A stretch of 64,000 nucleotides of DNA from Rapana venosa (GCA_028751875.1 CM054140.1:27917730-27981729); one strand, 5' to 3'. Counted from the stretch's first letter, positions 45,301 to 57,335 are shown. Notes: a model not told the origin generated them from the letters alone. Program-made: numbers and translations.

Positions 45301-46005
45301 CCAGTTGATCTGGCTGCATTGACAGGCATAGCACACTGCTGACGGCGGAGAAAAAAGAACTTTCTTTGCCTGTGAGGAATGCTGAGCTGTCGACATCGTG
45401 TGTTGACTTTAGGCAATGATTTCTCACTTCGACTTCTGCCCTCAGCCCAGTTCTCTGTCAGTTACATTCCTCACTTTACCATCCCATCTCCAACGTCCCA
45501 AACTATCATGTGTCCCCTCACACTAGCAGCTGCTAGGGTAAAACAAAATCAGACTATTATCGAACTAGAATAAAAACAACAAATTTAAAATCAGCAATCA
45601 AACAAAGCAGGCCACAGGATTTAAGTGGATGGATCGATGTTTCTTGATTTTCGCCATTTTCCGTAAAAGGTTAGTGGTGTGAGGGGGTTTTCTCACCTCT
45701 CACATGCACTGACAGATTTACGTGGCAAGTCTACTATCTCTGAGACCTGTGCGTGGAAGTTGAAGGAGAGTATTCATTCTCAACCTCAAAATCTATCTTT
45801 AAGACTCATTTGAGTTCATGAAATGCGTGCAGGCCAACACTCACCAAAACTATCTTTGGAATATTGAGAATTATTGCCATTATGACTGGGGGGGGGGGGG
45901 GTCCACAGTGGGTACAATCACCATCTGTCCATTGACCTGCATGGCCGTTTGATAGACACGAGGGGCATGTTAGTTGGCGGTTGTTTTATTGCAGGCTGGT
46001 CTGCC
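45301..46005. other. No recognisable gene
   Basis: A G-run at about 45,888-45,901. Nothing else recognised. Confidence 0.4.
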
Positions 46006-46009
46006 TTAG

Positions 46010-46650
46010 CCTGTTACACTAGCATTGCCAAGTCCAGGTTGGTCTATTCTTTGATATTCTCTGTCCAAATCTTCTTCTGTCTGCCCCTGCGTCTTTCTCC
46101 CTCACCTGTACCTGCAGGATAGTCCTGGCAAGAGTGCTGTGATGTGACCAAACTTGACACCCTTCCTCCTCTTTACAACGGAAGGAAGGGGTCCCTGCAG
46201 CCCAGCAGTCACCATCACCTCTTGCCACACTGACTCGCTGGTTCTGTGGCCCTGCCAGATGGTGAGAAGCTTTATGAGTGATTCCAGTTCAACGGCTTGA
46301 AATTTGTTGTCCAACTCTGCAATCAAGACCCAGCTGTCACACCTTTACAGGAGTGTGGAAATGGCGAGCGCTCTCAACAGTTTCAGTTTTGTTGGAAAGC
46401 TGATCTCTTTGCTCTTCCAAATCCCTGTCATCCTTGCCATGGCCTAGGTTGCAACAGCCAGTCTAATCTTCACTTCAGCTAAAGAACGACCATCTTTGGT
46501 CAGTGTGGGTCAAGATATTTGGAAAAGTCTGCCTCGTGCAGCTGTGGATCATTCATGACGATGCTAACTGTGGTGTCATCTGTTGCTCTTCTCATGCCCT
46601 GATCTCTGTAGGTACATAAGTGCCAGCTCGTCCTGGTTTGCTTGTGAGTT
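46010..46650 (-). pseudogene. Decayed LINE fragment, post-RT region
   Basis: From about 46,490 down, the minus strand reads LAEVKIRLAVAT, then MTGIWKSKEISFPTKLKLL, an in-frame stop, then AELDNKFQAVELE, VKRRKGVKFGHIT and, after a frameshift near 46,140, LARTILQVQVREKDAG. This is the order found after the RT catalytic domain of widespread animal LINEs. A stop codon and at least one frameshift disable it. Confidence 0.7.
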
Positions 46651-46699
46651 CTCAGAATACGTTATTACTGCCTCAAAATGATGATTATATGAAGGAGAA

Positions 46700-47310
46700 A
46701 AACAAATAGTGTCTGTCTCAGTGTAAATGCTAAATTGAAACTCCAGAAAGATGGGGACATATCCTAAGACTGTTGAGCATAGCTTTATTGAAAACAGTAC
46801 ACGATAGTGTTACAGATGAGGACTTTTGATGTTCTCAGAGTGAAGCTTCGACAGATAGCAAGCAATACTGTATTCGTTAGAGCAAGTAAACCAGCAGTAG
46901 TCAGTTATTCTATATAGAAACCGAATTTGTTATTGAAAAGGCACAGTAATCTCAAGATAATAAATAAGTGACAAAGAAAAACATGAACAAACAAAAGGAA
47001 TAGTTATATCAGTCACAAACAACACCAACAAGAAGAGCAGGAGCACCATAACCACCAACAGTCACAATATCAACATCAACAACAACAAAAGTGGGGTTGG
47101 AAAGACCAATATTGGTCAGTCATTTCTTTGCCTGCATAAGCCTACTTGCTCTGTTTTGTTTGTTGTCAACACTGATTGTGTTCAGTTGTTTGCTCTTTTT
47201 CACCCAGTCTTCACGTCATCGTATTGTTATGTACAGTTTCAATCTTGTGATACTTCAAAACCAGTAGTGCAGTGTGTCCTGTCAAACCTGCACCTAGTCA
47301 CTGCAGTGTT
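46700..47310. other. No recognisable gene
   Basis: Nothing identifiable in this stretch. Confidence 0.4.
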
Positions 47311-47316
47311 GGACCT

Positions 47317-47515
47317 ACCTCTCTCTCCCTCTCTCTCTCTCTCTCTCCTCCTCCCTCTCTCTCTCTCTCTCTCTCTCTGTATTTCTATGGGTTCTCAGTT
47401 CGCGGGTTCGAGCTTATTGGTGTTGACACGATATTTGACAAATCACTGAATGAATCAAATTGATTGTGTGTGTGTGTGTGTGTGTGTGTGCGTGCGTGCG
47501 TGCGTGTGTGCGTGC
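47317..47515. repeat. (TC)n and (GT)n tracts
   Basis: A TC-rich run at 47,320-47,378 and GT with GCGT at 47,465-47,515. Confidence 0.93.
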
Positions 47516-47519
47516 GACC

Positions 47520-48145
47520 GTGTATTGCATTGTGTGTGTGAATTGAGGGAAGGGGAATGCATTTATGATTGGTATTCAACTTATGATCTGGCCAGTGGTA
47601 TTCTGCCTGTATGTATGTACCTGTATGTGACACTTTCTTTTGGTCCCTTTTTGTTGACAACTTTTCTTTGTACAGCTGTATCCAATGATGCTTTCACTTG
47701 CCTTTGGTTGCTTTTTGACACAACCACATTCCTTGCTTGTGCAGAGTTTGGTTCACAAATACTCAGTGCTGGTTGTATTGTATGCTGTAGAAGCTGAGCT
47801 GGTCTCATTAATTTGTTGGATATGATACTGGCTGGCATCGAAGAAGAATCAAAATAACTGGTTTTGCGTCAGCGCCGTGTAAAGGGAGGCTATTAGTCAA
47901 AGACTGTTTTGTACAGTGATCTGAGCAGATTTGTTTCCCTTCCATGTGCCGACGCATTGTTGCTGAAAAGGGTGTACTGAGACACTGTTCTCTGATTATT
48001 TTCATGTTGTGGGTAATGGATTTCGCAATGACGCTTTCACGTTTGTTTATTTTGTTGTTTGTTTATTTAATGGTAGCTATTTAATTTCTGTTTTCTTAAA
48101 GGTTACTGTTGCTAAGTTACTGACAGATTGTTAAATGGTTATTGC
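47520..48145. other. No recognisable gene
   Basis: I see no exon or repeat here. Confidence 0.35.
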
Positions 48146-48150
48146 ATTCT

Positions 48151-48171
48151 GGGGGGGGGGGGGGGGGGGGG
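48151..48171. repeat. Poly-G tract (21 G)
   Basis: An uninterrupted G-run. No gene is seen from 48,172 to 48,595. Confidence 0.95.
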
Positions 48172-48599
48172 AGAGGGTGCACAGAGAAGGGTTTGGGAAA
48201 TTTTTAACCTGAGCAGGCGCACGCGCTATCCATAAAGTCATAAGCGTAATCTATTTTGATATATAACTAAACAACAGTGATGCGGCTTCGCATCTAACTT
48301 TGCATCAAAAAATGTTTAAAGTCTTAGGCCTTTTTGTTATTAATGAAATTGAGTTGAATGCGTCGTTCACTATTTGACTGTATTTGGGATAACGAACAGA
48401 CGACGGAGTGAATGGCCATTCCAAAATGTACTGCGAAGAGAGGGAAGTGGAGGGGTGTCCACAGAGGGTGTCGCTCACAAGTCATGTAAATAAACAAAAT
48501 AACAAATACTGACCAGGACATCAATCTCCTTGGCTTGAGCTGAAAGGAACATGGCTGATAGCTGACCATCCATAAGGTGATTTAGCTGGTGATTTGGAT

Positions 48600-48895
48600 G
48601 AAGTAAAAGGTAAAGGTAAACATGATCCAATAACCTATAAGGTCGTAGGGGAGCGAGGCATCTGAGACATCAACTTCTCTAGGGGCCAGTATATTGAGGG
48701 CGGCGCCCATCTCCTCTCCCTCGCTGCTTTACCTTCCCTGACCCTAAAGAGGGCAGGTACCCATTTACAGCTGGGTGAACTGGGGGATGTACTGAAGTCA
48801 AGGCGAGCAAACGGTCCACTTGGTTAACCACTCTCAATGCTACTTAATATTGGCTGGTGGAAAGTGAGTGCTCTGACCACTGAGCGATCCTGTCC
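48600..48895 (-). mobile_element. Possible dispersed repeat with tRNA-like end
   Basis: GGTACCCATTTACAGCTGGG, GTGAACTGGGG and CTCTGACCACTGAGCGATCC are arranged like common invertebrate dispersed repeats whose minus strand ends in a tRNA-like head. Only one copy is in this window, so internal support is lacking. Confidence 0.4.
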
Positions 48896-48899
48896 CCAC

Positions 48900-49390
48900 A
48901 TGGAGGAGGTAGAACCCAGCAAATGTACACAACTGACACCAGCCCTGTTCAGATCAGAGAGAGGCACTAAGAATGGGTGTCCTGCCTGCCCACAGGCCTG
49001 TCTTGGAGTCTTGGTGTTGGGCCTCCCCCCACAATAGTTTTGTTTAGTGTATTGGCCATTAGAGCGAACACCCTGCATCGCCTAGAAGTCCATTTTATAG
49101 ACATGGTAGTTTTTACATAGCAAGTTTGTCTGAGTGAGGTATATGGACCATAGATTTAGCAGCTTCAATTGTTCCAAGACTTCTGTCGACCTTTCCGGGT
49201 GCAGAATATGTATTTGGTTGATGGGCTTTTTACCTTTTCTATATTTAGTGTAGAAATAACCGAATAGTCGTGCTACAAAATGTCCATTCTGAATTCATTT
49301 ACAGTACTTTCCAGAAGGAAGATATTGAACTGAAAATGAAGACGTTGCTTTAATTAAGAGAACTCCATATAATCATCTGCCTCACGACAA
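48900..49390. other. No recognisable gene
   Basis: I see no exon or repeat here. Confidence 0.35.
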
Positions 49391-49394
49391 AAGG

Positions 49395-49468
49395 GTGGAA
49401 GCGCTTCGATTTGTTTGTTTTTTACAAGATTCAGCGCTATATAAATTCCATATATTATTATTATTATG
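49395..49468 (+). mobile_element. 3' tail of the ATT-ending element
   Basis: AGCGCTTCGATTTGTTTG, AGCGCTATATAAATTCCATA and (ATT)n, matching 44,682-44,745. Confidence 0.75.
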
Positions 49469-49499
49469 AAAATGTGCAGTGAAAACTATTTAATGCGAA

Positions 49500-49985
49500 C
49501 AAGTTAGAAAATTGGATTTTGTAATTCACTGGGAACATTTTACATGCGATCTTTTTTTTCAGTTAAATGATGTTGAAGTATGCCCACAAAATTGTTCCGT
49601 CTTTTTTTCTAAATTGTAACACTTACTACTGCATGACCATTGCGTTTGATGATACGCTTGGCCCTGCGAGTGGTCCTTTGTGTCATTATTGAGAGCGTTG
49701 GCTACAGGCAGTCTTTGGCTTCCAGTGCCTGGAGGCCTGGAGAAAAGGGGCTCTACTGTAGAGGTTAGCTTTCATCGCCCTGTTTTCACAGTCATGGTGT
49801 TATGTCAAGTTGTGCAACGCAATGCAAAATGGCTTCGGAACCTTGTCGATTTGTAATCTAGCCAGGGTGATTTGCCACGGACCGCTTCTTCTTGTTTTCT
49901 TCTCTCTATTTTCTGTTGGAAAAGGAAAGGCAGTTGTTTTTACTCTGGGTATTTTCGCGCATCTGTGCGAACGTGTGCATGTACA
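49500..49985. other. No recognisable gene
   Basis: I see no exon or repeat here. Confidence 0.35.
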
Positions 49986-49998
49986 TTTTCTGTTACCA

Positions 49999-50018
49999 CC
50001 CCCCCCCCCCCCCCCCCC
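49999..50018. repeat. Poly-C tract (20 C)
   Basis: An uninterrupted C-run. Confidence 0.95.
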
Positions 50019-50308
50019 TGTCCTCTAGACTGAATGTGTGAACTATTTATGAAGAAAAAGAAGACTGGCTGATCATATTATAGCAGGCTGCTATTGACCT
50101 GCTTGTTCATATTGTAAAAAAAACAACAACATATTTTCACGTGTGTACAGTTTTGCACGGCTCTTTCACTTGGTGGACAAATTGTAACCGTTTTTCTCCC
50201 TTCCATTTTGACCCCCCAAAAAATGACACTACTGTCCTTGCTCCTCTTGTTCCCATGTTTTCCGTTTGTCTCTGCACTACCCACGGTAGGGACATAGGTC
50301 ATCCTGTG

Positions 50309-50311
<3 letters not shown>

Positions 50312-50343
<32 letters not shown>
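50312..50343. repeat. (CA)n microsatellite
   Basis: A CA run of about 32 bp. Confidence 0.95.
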
Positions 50344-50345
<2 letters not shown>

Positions 50346-50349
50346 AGAC

Positions 50350-52150
50350 TCTGGTGTAAATAGCAACACACTACACACATTGTTTCTGAAGCCAGTAGAA
50401 GACAGGTCATGCAAGGGAATTAACCAGACTGTGATGAGTACAACTTCCGGCGTTATGGAGGTTGCAGTGATGTCATGAGTGCTGTGTGGCTTCCCTGTTG
50501 ACTGGCTGTTCGAATCTTACCAGTGCCCTGTTGTCATGGTGTGGATGGGTAGAGAAACATGGTAATGTCAAAATATCAATTTTGGTCTAGATATCTGCCA
50601 TGTTGATATCAGTCATGTTAGACTGTTAGTGTCCATTTTGTTTCCTATAGTGACACGACCCTCGTCCAGAAAATACGTCATGGCGCACTATGTTTGGTGG
50701 AGATAGTGATTCAGTCTTTTTAATGCGATATCAGTACTGCTTTACATTTGCCAGAGTTTCACTAGAGCCTTTTCAATGATGTGCTTCTAACATGTAAGCG
50801 CTAGACATGTTGCTGTTTCCAGCATTGGTCATAAATGGTGCTGCTTGCCTAATGTGCTTATCTGCTGCAGTTTGCTGTGAAAGTTGTCCAGATGCACTAG
50901 CAGCAACATCAATACAATAATGTAGCTTTGAGTCAAGCTGGGGATAGACTTGCATAGAGTCCTTAGCCATCCCAACATCGTCACTTACAATTCTAGCATT
51001 GCTTATGAGTGATTTTCAACTTTATGGCTCGAGAAAAAAATCAAAAGTGAGCACTATAATTAAGATCATAATTATTGTCACGTCATAATTGTCCATTTTG
51101 TGATGAAAGTTGACTTTTTATTTGAAAAGAAGAAACAGTTTACGTAGACCTTGAATACTGATGCTGGTGTTAAGTTGGGATGAAAGCATTGTTTGCTGAT
51201 GTTGGTACGGGGAAGTCAAGCAGGGTGTGTGCTGTGGTAGTATTCTCTTCCATCATAACAATACTCCCATTTGCCATGCATTCCTGACCATGTGATGTGA
51301 TATGAACCAGTATTTCACTGACACACCAAGCTGTGTACCAAATATGACTGTTCTTTACACAGTTTGTATATGATCTGTTTGTGTATCGGGCTGTGTGTCT
51401 GTCTGTCTCCAAAGTAAGAAACCCAGACTGTGGACTGATTATATCTATTCTGACTTATCAAAGATCGGCATATCAGTCAGCCAGTCTGAAAATGTGTACA
51501 CTGAACTTGCTGCATACGACTCCATCATTCTTGTTCATGCTTGTTGAGAAGACGTATCGAGGAGCATAAGCCACCTTGCACTCACTATTGACGGGTTGGC
51601 TTCATTAAGAAACAGGACAGGTCAAGAAAAAGAACGCTCCCTGTCATCTCAAGATACCGGGTATACTTGCTGTCCCCACGTTCCGAAATTTCTCAGTATT
51701 GTGTTAGGAGTTTCCTTTTATTCTGCCTTTTTTCCTGCCTCTTTTTGTCATCTGTTTAATGATCTCATTTCTGCCATGTTTTTACGATTGTTATCATTCG
51801 TTTTCTTAAAGATGTTTAACCTTTATTTTTACTAATTCTGAAACGGGACAATTTACACTACCGTATATCGTTTGTGTCCATGAAATTAAAGTAGCCTGTA
51901 AGCAGTTTCTGGTTCTGTTCAGGCTGTCACAGACATTTTTAGTCATGCAGTGACAAGTATGGCGAGGACAAGTCTATGGCAAATGCATGATTATTCTGGA
52001 TTGAGCTGCAGTGTTGGTGGCCAGTTTTCCATTTCACTGCGTTGTCAGTCAGAGTAGCTGACATAAAATTGGTTATTTGTTCACGTTGTTGAAACAGTTG
52101 TCCCTGATAAAACTGGAAAGCAGCGATCTTGTGTTTCACTGGCTTATTAT
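50350..52150. other. No recognisable gene
   Basis: 1.8 kb of plain sequence with low repeat content. I did not identify any exon. Confidence 0.4.
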
Positions 52151-52158
52151 GTTTAATT

Positions 52159-52262
52159 CAACGTAGACTGGCCTTAAGTATATGAAATTACGTTCAAGGC
52201 AACGTGGCCTGGCCTTAAGTACATAAAATTCAGTTTAAGTCAGCGTGGACTGATCTGAAATA
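52159..52262. repeat. 41-bp tandem repeat, about 2.5 units
   Basis: Diverged units start CAACGTAGACTGGCCTTAAG, CAACGTGGCCTGGCCTTAAG and CAGCGTGGACTGATCTGAA. Confidence 0.75.
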
Positions 52263-52264
52263 TA

Positions 52265-53570
52265 ATAATAAACTCAACTTGCACAGAAGAAACATCCTGC
52301 TAATCTGAAACACTGAAACGATAACAGAAAGACAGGTGTTGCATCATGGCAGCATAAAGTTCAGGAAGAAATCTGCTAACCTAAAGAACAGAAGAACACG
52401 CAGAACCAATCACCCCACCCCACCCTATACTCAAAACACGCTGGTTCCAACACCTAGATATTTTTTCAGCGTCAATGTTTCTGACAACAGCATAATGTGT
52501 ACAGTTTTGCTTGAAGGAGAGGTTCTGTGTGACACGTTTCCGTCAGCTTTCTTTCCACATCAAATACCACCCCCCACACCCACACCCAGCCCCCCAATCA
52601 CAGTCATCTTGTCTGCACAGGAGTGTTGGTCTAGTTCTGAGTTGCAGGTCACCCAGTTTTCGATGTGTCGAGTCTTCAGGGAAAGAGGGAGGGACGTTAT
52701 GGCTGTCATGCCATAAAGTAGGGAACTTCGCTGCTGATCTCTTCATTCTCGTCATGCAACCTCATCGATATATTAAAACAAAGTGTCATCGTTCTCATCA
52801 CTGTTCACCCAGATGTGTATTGATCCTGTCACTGACCTTGTTGTTGACGTGATTCACGGTTTATGTTGGTTTTGCACACCACCCTGGCAGTGGTCTTGCC
52901 TTCCTCCCACCTTATTTCTCTGTGTCTTGGATCTCTTAGAGTGGAGCGATGGTTCAGATTCATCCACCATGCTACTTTGTTCGTCTCTCTCTCCGCCTAC
53001 ATTCTATTTTTTGTTGTTGTTTTCTTCTCTTACTTGTCAGCATGCATTCCATGGAGCACTGATTACAGTTTGATGGCGTACATGTCATTATTTCATACCA
53101 GACCTTGTAAAGTGCTTTTTTCCCCAAAAAAAATGTCAACAGGAAAGGTTGATTTTCGAATGAATTTATTTTGATGATTCGGTCATAGACCCATGTCAGT
53201 GTCTTCAGAATTTTTCCACGTAGATTATTCAACCTGTCTTTTTTTTAACTTTGGCTTTGAACAAAAACATTGAAAAATAAAATCACTGAAAAAATTTACT
53301 CATTTTGTATAATTTTTCCTGTAAAACATGAGAAGATGGTCGAGTGTCTCTCAGCTTGATACAGACATCTTCTGTGGAGGGGGAAAAATAAATGCAAAAG
53401 AAAGCCTTCCCAAGGATGTTTTGTTTGCAAGTGACCTTGGCGGGATCAAAAATTGGTGTCCAACCGTAAAATAATACAGTTTAACAGACATTTTCGGCTG
53501 CAATCGTTTTGTATTATTGTCTGTGTATTATTTGCAGAGGTGAATCAACAATGCAATCAGTGCCTCCAGT
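52265..53570. other. No recognisable gene
   Basis: A CCA-rich patch near 52,568-52,595. No domain recognised in any frame. Confidence 0.4.
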
Positions 53571-53573
53571 GAC

Positions 53574-53574
<1 letters not shown>

Positions 53575-53619
<45 letters not shown>

Positions 53620-53635
53620 CTCGCTCTCTCGTCTA

Positions 53636-53685
<50 letters not shown>

Positions 53686-53708
53686 CTCTCTCTCTCTCTC
53701 GCTCTCTG
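53575..53708. repeat. (TC)n microsatellite
   Basis: A TC run with CTCG and ATCT interruptions. Confidence 0.96.
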
Positions 53709-53709
53709 T

Positions 53710-54115
53710 ATGATGTTTCGTTCTATGAAAGTCATCAACAACTTAAAAACTGATTTATGTTTTGCTTTCTTGGCTTGTAAAGTTCGACTGTGTCATTTTG
53801 TGCATGCACACATTTTGTTTGACTTGCTGTTTCGATTTAGCTATAAGATGGAGGCGAATTATCATCAATACTTATAATTAATGATATATTATTAATATTA
53901 TTATTATTATTGCGCCTTTTTGTTTCCTGGCACCTAAGTCTTTCGGTCACGGTTGTCTATGATCAATAATTATTTGTTATGTCATTACAATAAAAATTAT
54001 GTCTGTCGTGTGTTTCATGATACGGTTTGATCAGTCTGTGGAATATCTTTTCATGCTATGCAATTCTTCTCTTTCCGCATTCTGCGAAACATGTAACGGT
54101 CACTTTCAGGTTTGA
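53710..54115. other. No recognisable gene
   Basis: A short (TTA)n run at about 53,890-53,912. Nothing else is visible. Confidence 0.35.
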
Positions 54116-54119
54116 ATTC

Positions 54120-54160
54120 TTTCTTTTCTTTCTTCCTTCCTTCCTTCCTTCCTTGTTCTT
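54120..54160. repeat. (TTCC)n-like tract
   Basis: TTTCTTTC passes into TTCCTTCC. Confidence 0.9.
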
Positions 54161-54336
54161 CTTTGTCATCTGTGTTGTTATCTCAGTCATTATTCGTTAT
54201 GCAGGCCTGTAGATGAGATGAGTTTGGTTCTTGTTATGTTTCGTTGTGTTCTGTTCCCTCTTTGATTCTTTTAGAGACCAGGTTGTGTTTGCTTTCTATT
54301 TCAACAATAAAGGAATTCAACCTTTGAGTAAAAAAA

Positions 54337-54453
54337 ATGTGTGTTTGTACGTGTGTGTTTGTGCGTATGTTTGTCACTGTGTGTGTGTGTGTGTGTGTGT
54401 GTGTTTTGTGTGTGTTTACTTATGGTGTGTGTGTCTGTGTGTGTGTGTTTGTC

Positions 54454-54484
<31 letters not shown>

Positions 54485-54525
54485 ATACGTATGGTGTGTG
54501 TGTGTGTCTGTGTGTGTGTGTTGTT
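54337..54525. repeat. Interrupted (GT)n tract
   Basis: GT runs separated by TTTGTCACT- and TACTTATGG-like pieces that recur, followed by (GTT)n. Confidence 0.92.
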
Positions 54526-54589
54526 GTTGTTGTACTTGTTGCCTCGATTTTAAGTCTGTTCACTCAAAGTGCTAGCCTAAGAAGCGTGC

Positions 54590-54731
54590 GTGCATACGTG
54601 CGTGTGTGTGTGTGTGTGTGTGTGCGTGCGTGCGTGCGTGTGTGAGCGTTGTGTGGTTTGTGCGTCGATGTTTGAACCCTGTTCCCACGCTGGGAAATCA
54701 ACCAGAAAATGGCGTTCTCGACACAGTCTAC

Positions 54732-54774
<43 letters not shown>

Positions 54775-54800
54775 GCACACACACACACGCACGCACGCAC
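54590..54800. repeat. (GT)n, (GCGT)n and (CA)n-(CG)n tracts around a short unique segment
   Basis: GT/GCGT at 54,598-54,645 and CA, CG, CA at 54,732-54,800. The two are roughly complementary, so they could pair in a transcript. Confidence 0.9.
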
Positions 54801-54831
54801 GTCTTCTTTACGGTGTGCAGTTTACAATGGT

Positions 54832-55060
54832 TCGTCATTCCTTCGGATGAGACTATAAACCGAGGCCCCGTGTGCGAACGCATGCAGAACACCTTGCGCA
54901 CACGTTAAATCCTGTTCCGCTTTTCGAAAGAGTAGGCCATTGTGTGCCGGTGGGAACAGATGACAAAATTTACAAAACCGCATACACACGGGGACTGGAT
55001 ATTTTAAAAAAAGCACATGAGTGCTTATGCCATTATCCTCGATATAAAAAAAGTCATCTG
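54832..55060 (+). mobile_element. SINE family 2, long copy
   Basis: It has the core CTTCGGATGAGACTATAAAC, the GCCCCGTGTGCGAACGC block, CAGAACACCTTGCGCACACG, GTGCCGGTGGGAACAG, CATACACACGGGGACTGGAT and CCTCGATATAAAAAAAG. The tRNA-like head is absent, and a CA-rich tract lies just upstream. Confidence 0.88.
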
Positions 55061-55061
55061 A

Positions 55062-55130
55062 GCGCTTTGATTTGTTGCTTTATACAAGATTCAGTGCTAT
55101 ATAAATTCCATACATTATTATTATTCCCAT
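55062..55130 (+). mobile_element. 3' tail of the ATT-ending element
   Basis: GAGCGCTTTGATTTGTTGC, AGTGCTATATAAATTCCATA and (ATT)n. It follows directly on the SINE family 2 end. Confidence 0.75.
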
Positions 55131-55139
55131 CAACTCTTT

Positions 55140-55505
55140 TGAGCTGTAGAGAGACAACAAGTATACACATCAGTAAATGAATGACGGGTGTCAAGAGGAA
55201 GAGCAAAGCACGCAAGTACACAAAGGACAATGGTGATGATAATGAAGTAGACTTGGTTATAGCCTGCACTGTTAGGGTTGATACACCCTGGGTGGGTGGT
55301 GAATTACTCGTGTACTTTCAGGAATATACAGGTATCTGAAGTGATGAGAAAGACAGAGAACAGCAACAGAAGTTACACATGATGGGAGAAATTGAGCCAG
55401 TAACTGAATAAGACATCAACATCATGGATCAGGCTAAACGGGAAAAATAACCCAAAAAACATTAAGAATGATATAGTCATTCAAGAATATAAAAGCAGAA
55501 GAACA
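55140..55505. other. No recognisable gene
   Basis: I see no exon or repeat here. Confidence 0.35.
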
Positions 55506-55509
55506 ATAG

Positions 55510-55511
<2 letters not shown>

Positions 55512-55553
<42 letters not shown>
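55512..55553. repeat. (TC)n microsatellite
   Basis: A pure TC run of about 40 bp. Confidence 0.96.
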
Positions 55554-55555
<2 letters not shown>

Positions 55556-55639
55556 CCTACTACCCGCGCCTGGAGATGTCTCAAGGGAGAGAACTAAACA
55601 GCCCCAGGACTTGAGCACATGAAGCATCATGCCCCCTAC

Positions 55640-56040
55640 AAAGAGCAACTCTTCCCTATGCCTTTCAATCTTCCTCGTGCTGTAAAGATTGGAAGTTCGA
55701 ATCCCAGTCGTCCCCCCCCCCCCCCCCCCACACCACACACACACACACCTATTTTTCACAGTTTAGCTCACCCCACCCCACCCCTTACACCTCTACCCTC
55801 TTTTACAGAATACATCAGACACACTTTAGCACCGAAATCATGTATGTCCTTTGGATGAGACTATAAACGAGGCCCCGTGTGCGAACGCACGCAGAACATC
55901 TTGCGCACACGTTAAAACCCGTTCTGCTTTTCGGAAGAGTAGGCCATTGTGTGCCGGTGGGAACAGATAACTAAATTTACAAAACTGCATACACACAGGG
56001 ACTGGTTGAAAAAAAAGCACATGAAATAAATAAATAAATG
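55640..56040 (+). mobile_element. SINE family 2, copy with a recognisable tRNA-like head
   Basis: A box-B-like AGTTCGAATCCCAG at about 55,694 is followed by an 18-base C-run (55,712-55,729) and CA/CCA-rich sequence. The core GGATGAGACTATAAACGAGG comes next at about 55,853, then the usual family 2 body and an AAATAAATAAAT end. It shows that family 2 is also tRNA-derived. Box A is poorly preserved. Confidence 0.75.
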
Positions 56041-56049
56041 AACAATACT

Positions 56050-56500
56050 GTAGAGAGTTAATGACAAATACACTTGTTCCCCCTTTCCCCCACCAAAAAA
56101 AAAAAAAATCACATTACTCCTACAAGAAAATAAATTTTACGCGGCCACTCGAAAAGAAGAGAGAGGGAGAGTACCGTTTTCTGCTCTAGGCTAGTATCTA
56201 TTCCATGCTGTTACACACCCAGCCCTGTAGGCCCAGACAGACAGACAGAGACAGACAGACACACATCAGAGTTCAACTTTTTGTTGTTGTTGGGTGTTGT
56301 TTCTCGGAGGGAATACTGCGTCAGGCTAACCCATTGCCCCATCCTCACCCCGCCAACAACCGGTGTCACTTGTCACCTCTCGGCTGCCCTGGTGTCCTTG
56401 TCTGAAGGCCAATTCTCCAAGGTAGTGTGGTAAATTGCCGTCTACCTTGATGAAGGGAAGCCAGGGCACAGGCGCTTGACATGGGAAAGTTTTGTGCGTG
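56050..56500. other. No recognisable gene
   Basis: Contains a short (GACA)n run near 56,234-56,262. Confidence 0.4.
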
Positions 56501-56529
56501 TCGTACTTTCAATGTGTGCTCGTAGTGAT

Positions 56530-56598
56530 GCGCACGCTCACACACGCACGGACGCACACATATACAAACACGCGCACGCATGCTTGCGCACGTACGCA

Positions 56599-56641
<43 letters not shown>

Positions 56642-56650
56642 ACACACCTG
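56530..56650. repeat. (CA)n/(CGCA)n tract
   Basis: CA and GCAC motifs pass into a CA run. Confidence 0.94.
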
Positions 56651-56754
56651 AGGGCAGGATTTAAAAAATGTTGTATAAACTTCATCTTTTACCCTCAATA
56701 AAGATCATTTTGACTTGACTTTACTTTCCCACCTTTCCTCCTTTTGGGAGATCA

Positions 56755-56800
56755 GGGCTTCGTGCCGGTAGGAACGGGTGGGCAACATGCACACCCACGG
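56755..56800 (+). mobile_element. Possible SINE family 2 fragment
   Basis: CGTGCCGGTAGGAACGGGTG resembles the GTGCCGGTGGGAACGG block. The flanks are not recognisable. Confidence 0.35.
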
Positions 56801-57059
56801 CTGTTAAAATTCTCGTTGTTACTCTCCAAATGCCAGTCACTGGTCTTGCAGCAACTGTGGAGGACACCCCGACTGTCCCGCGGACTGACAACACGGTCTG
56901 TAGCTAGAAAAGAACAGGCGAGGAAGTTCGAACTGTTTTCAGTCTTTGACCAAGACCGGACAAAGATGGGACAACACAAGTATGGCGGATCCTGTTTTGA
57001 ACCAACCCAAACAGGTTAAATACCAAAACAAACAAAAAACTCAAATCCCCAGGGAGGAG

Positions 57060-57335
57060 GGGGGAATTAGGGAGGCCTTGTGGTTAAGGAGATGATCTGA
57101 TCGCTTGGGATTGAGCCACCGTTGAACCACCCGTTTTAGGGGGCTTTACCCCTGGAGGTAACATCAGTACTGATTCCACTCCCCCAAAAGTCCTTTGGAT
57201 TGAGACTATAAACCGAGGCCCGTGTGCAAACACACGCAGAACATCTTAGGCACACAAGAAAACCCCGTTTCACCTGTCAGAAGAGCAGGCCTTTTTTGTG
57301 CCAGTAGGAACAGAGGACAAATTTGCACACAGGTG
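57060..57335 (+). mobile_element. SINE family 2, copy with tRNA-like head
   Basis: Box-A-like GGCCTTGTGGTTAAGGAGAT is followed, after about 100 bp, by the core TTGGATTGAGACTATAAACC, CAGAACATCTTAGGCACAC and GTGCCAGTAGGAACAG. The 3' end is lost where the LINE remnant begins. Confidence 0.65.
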
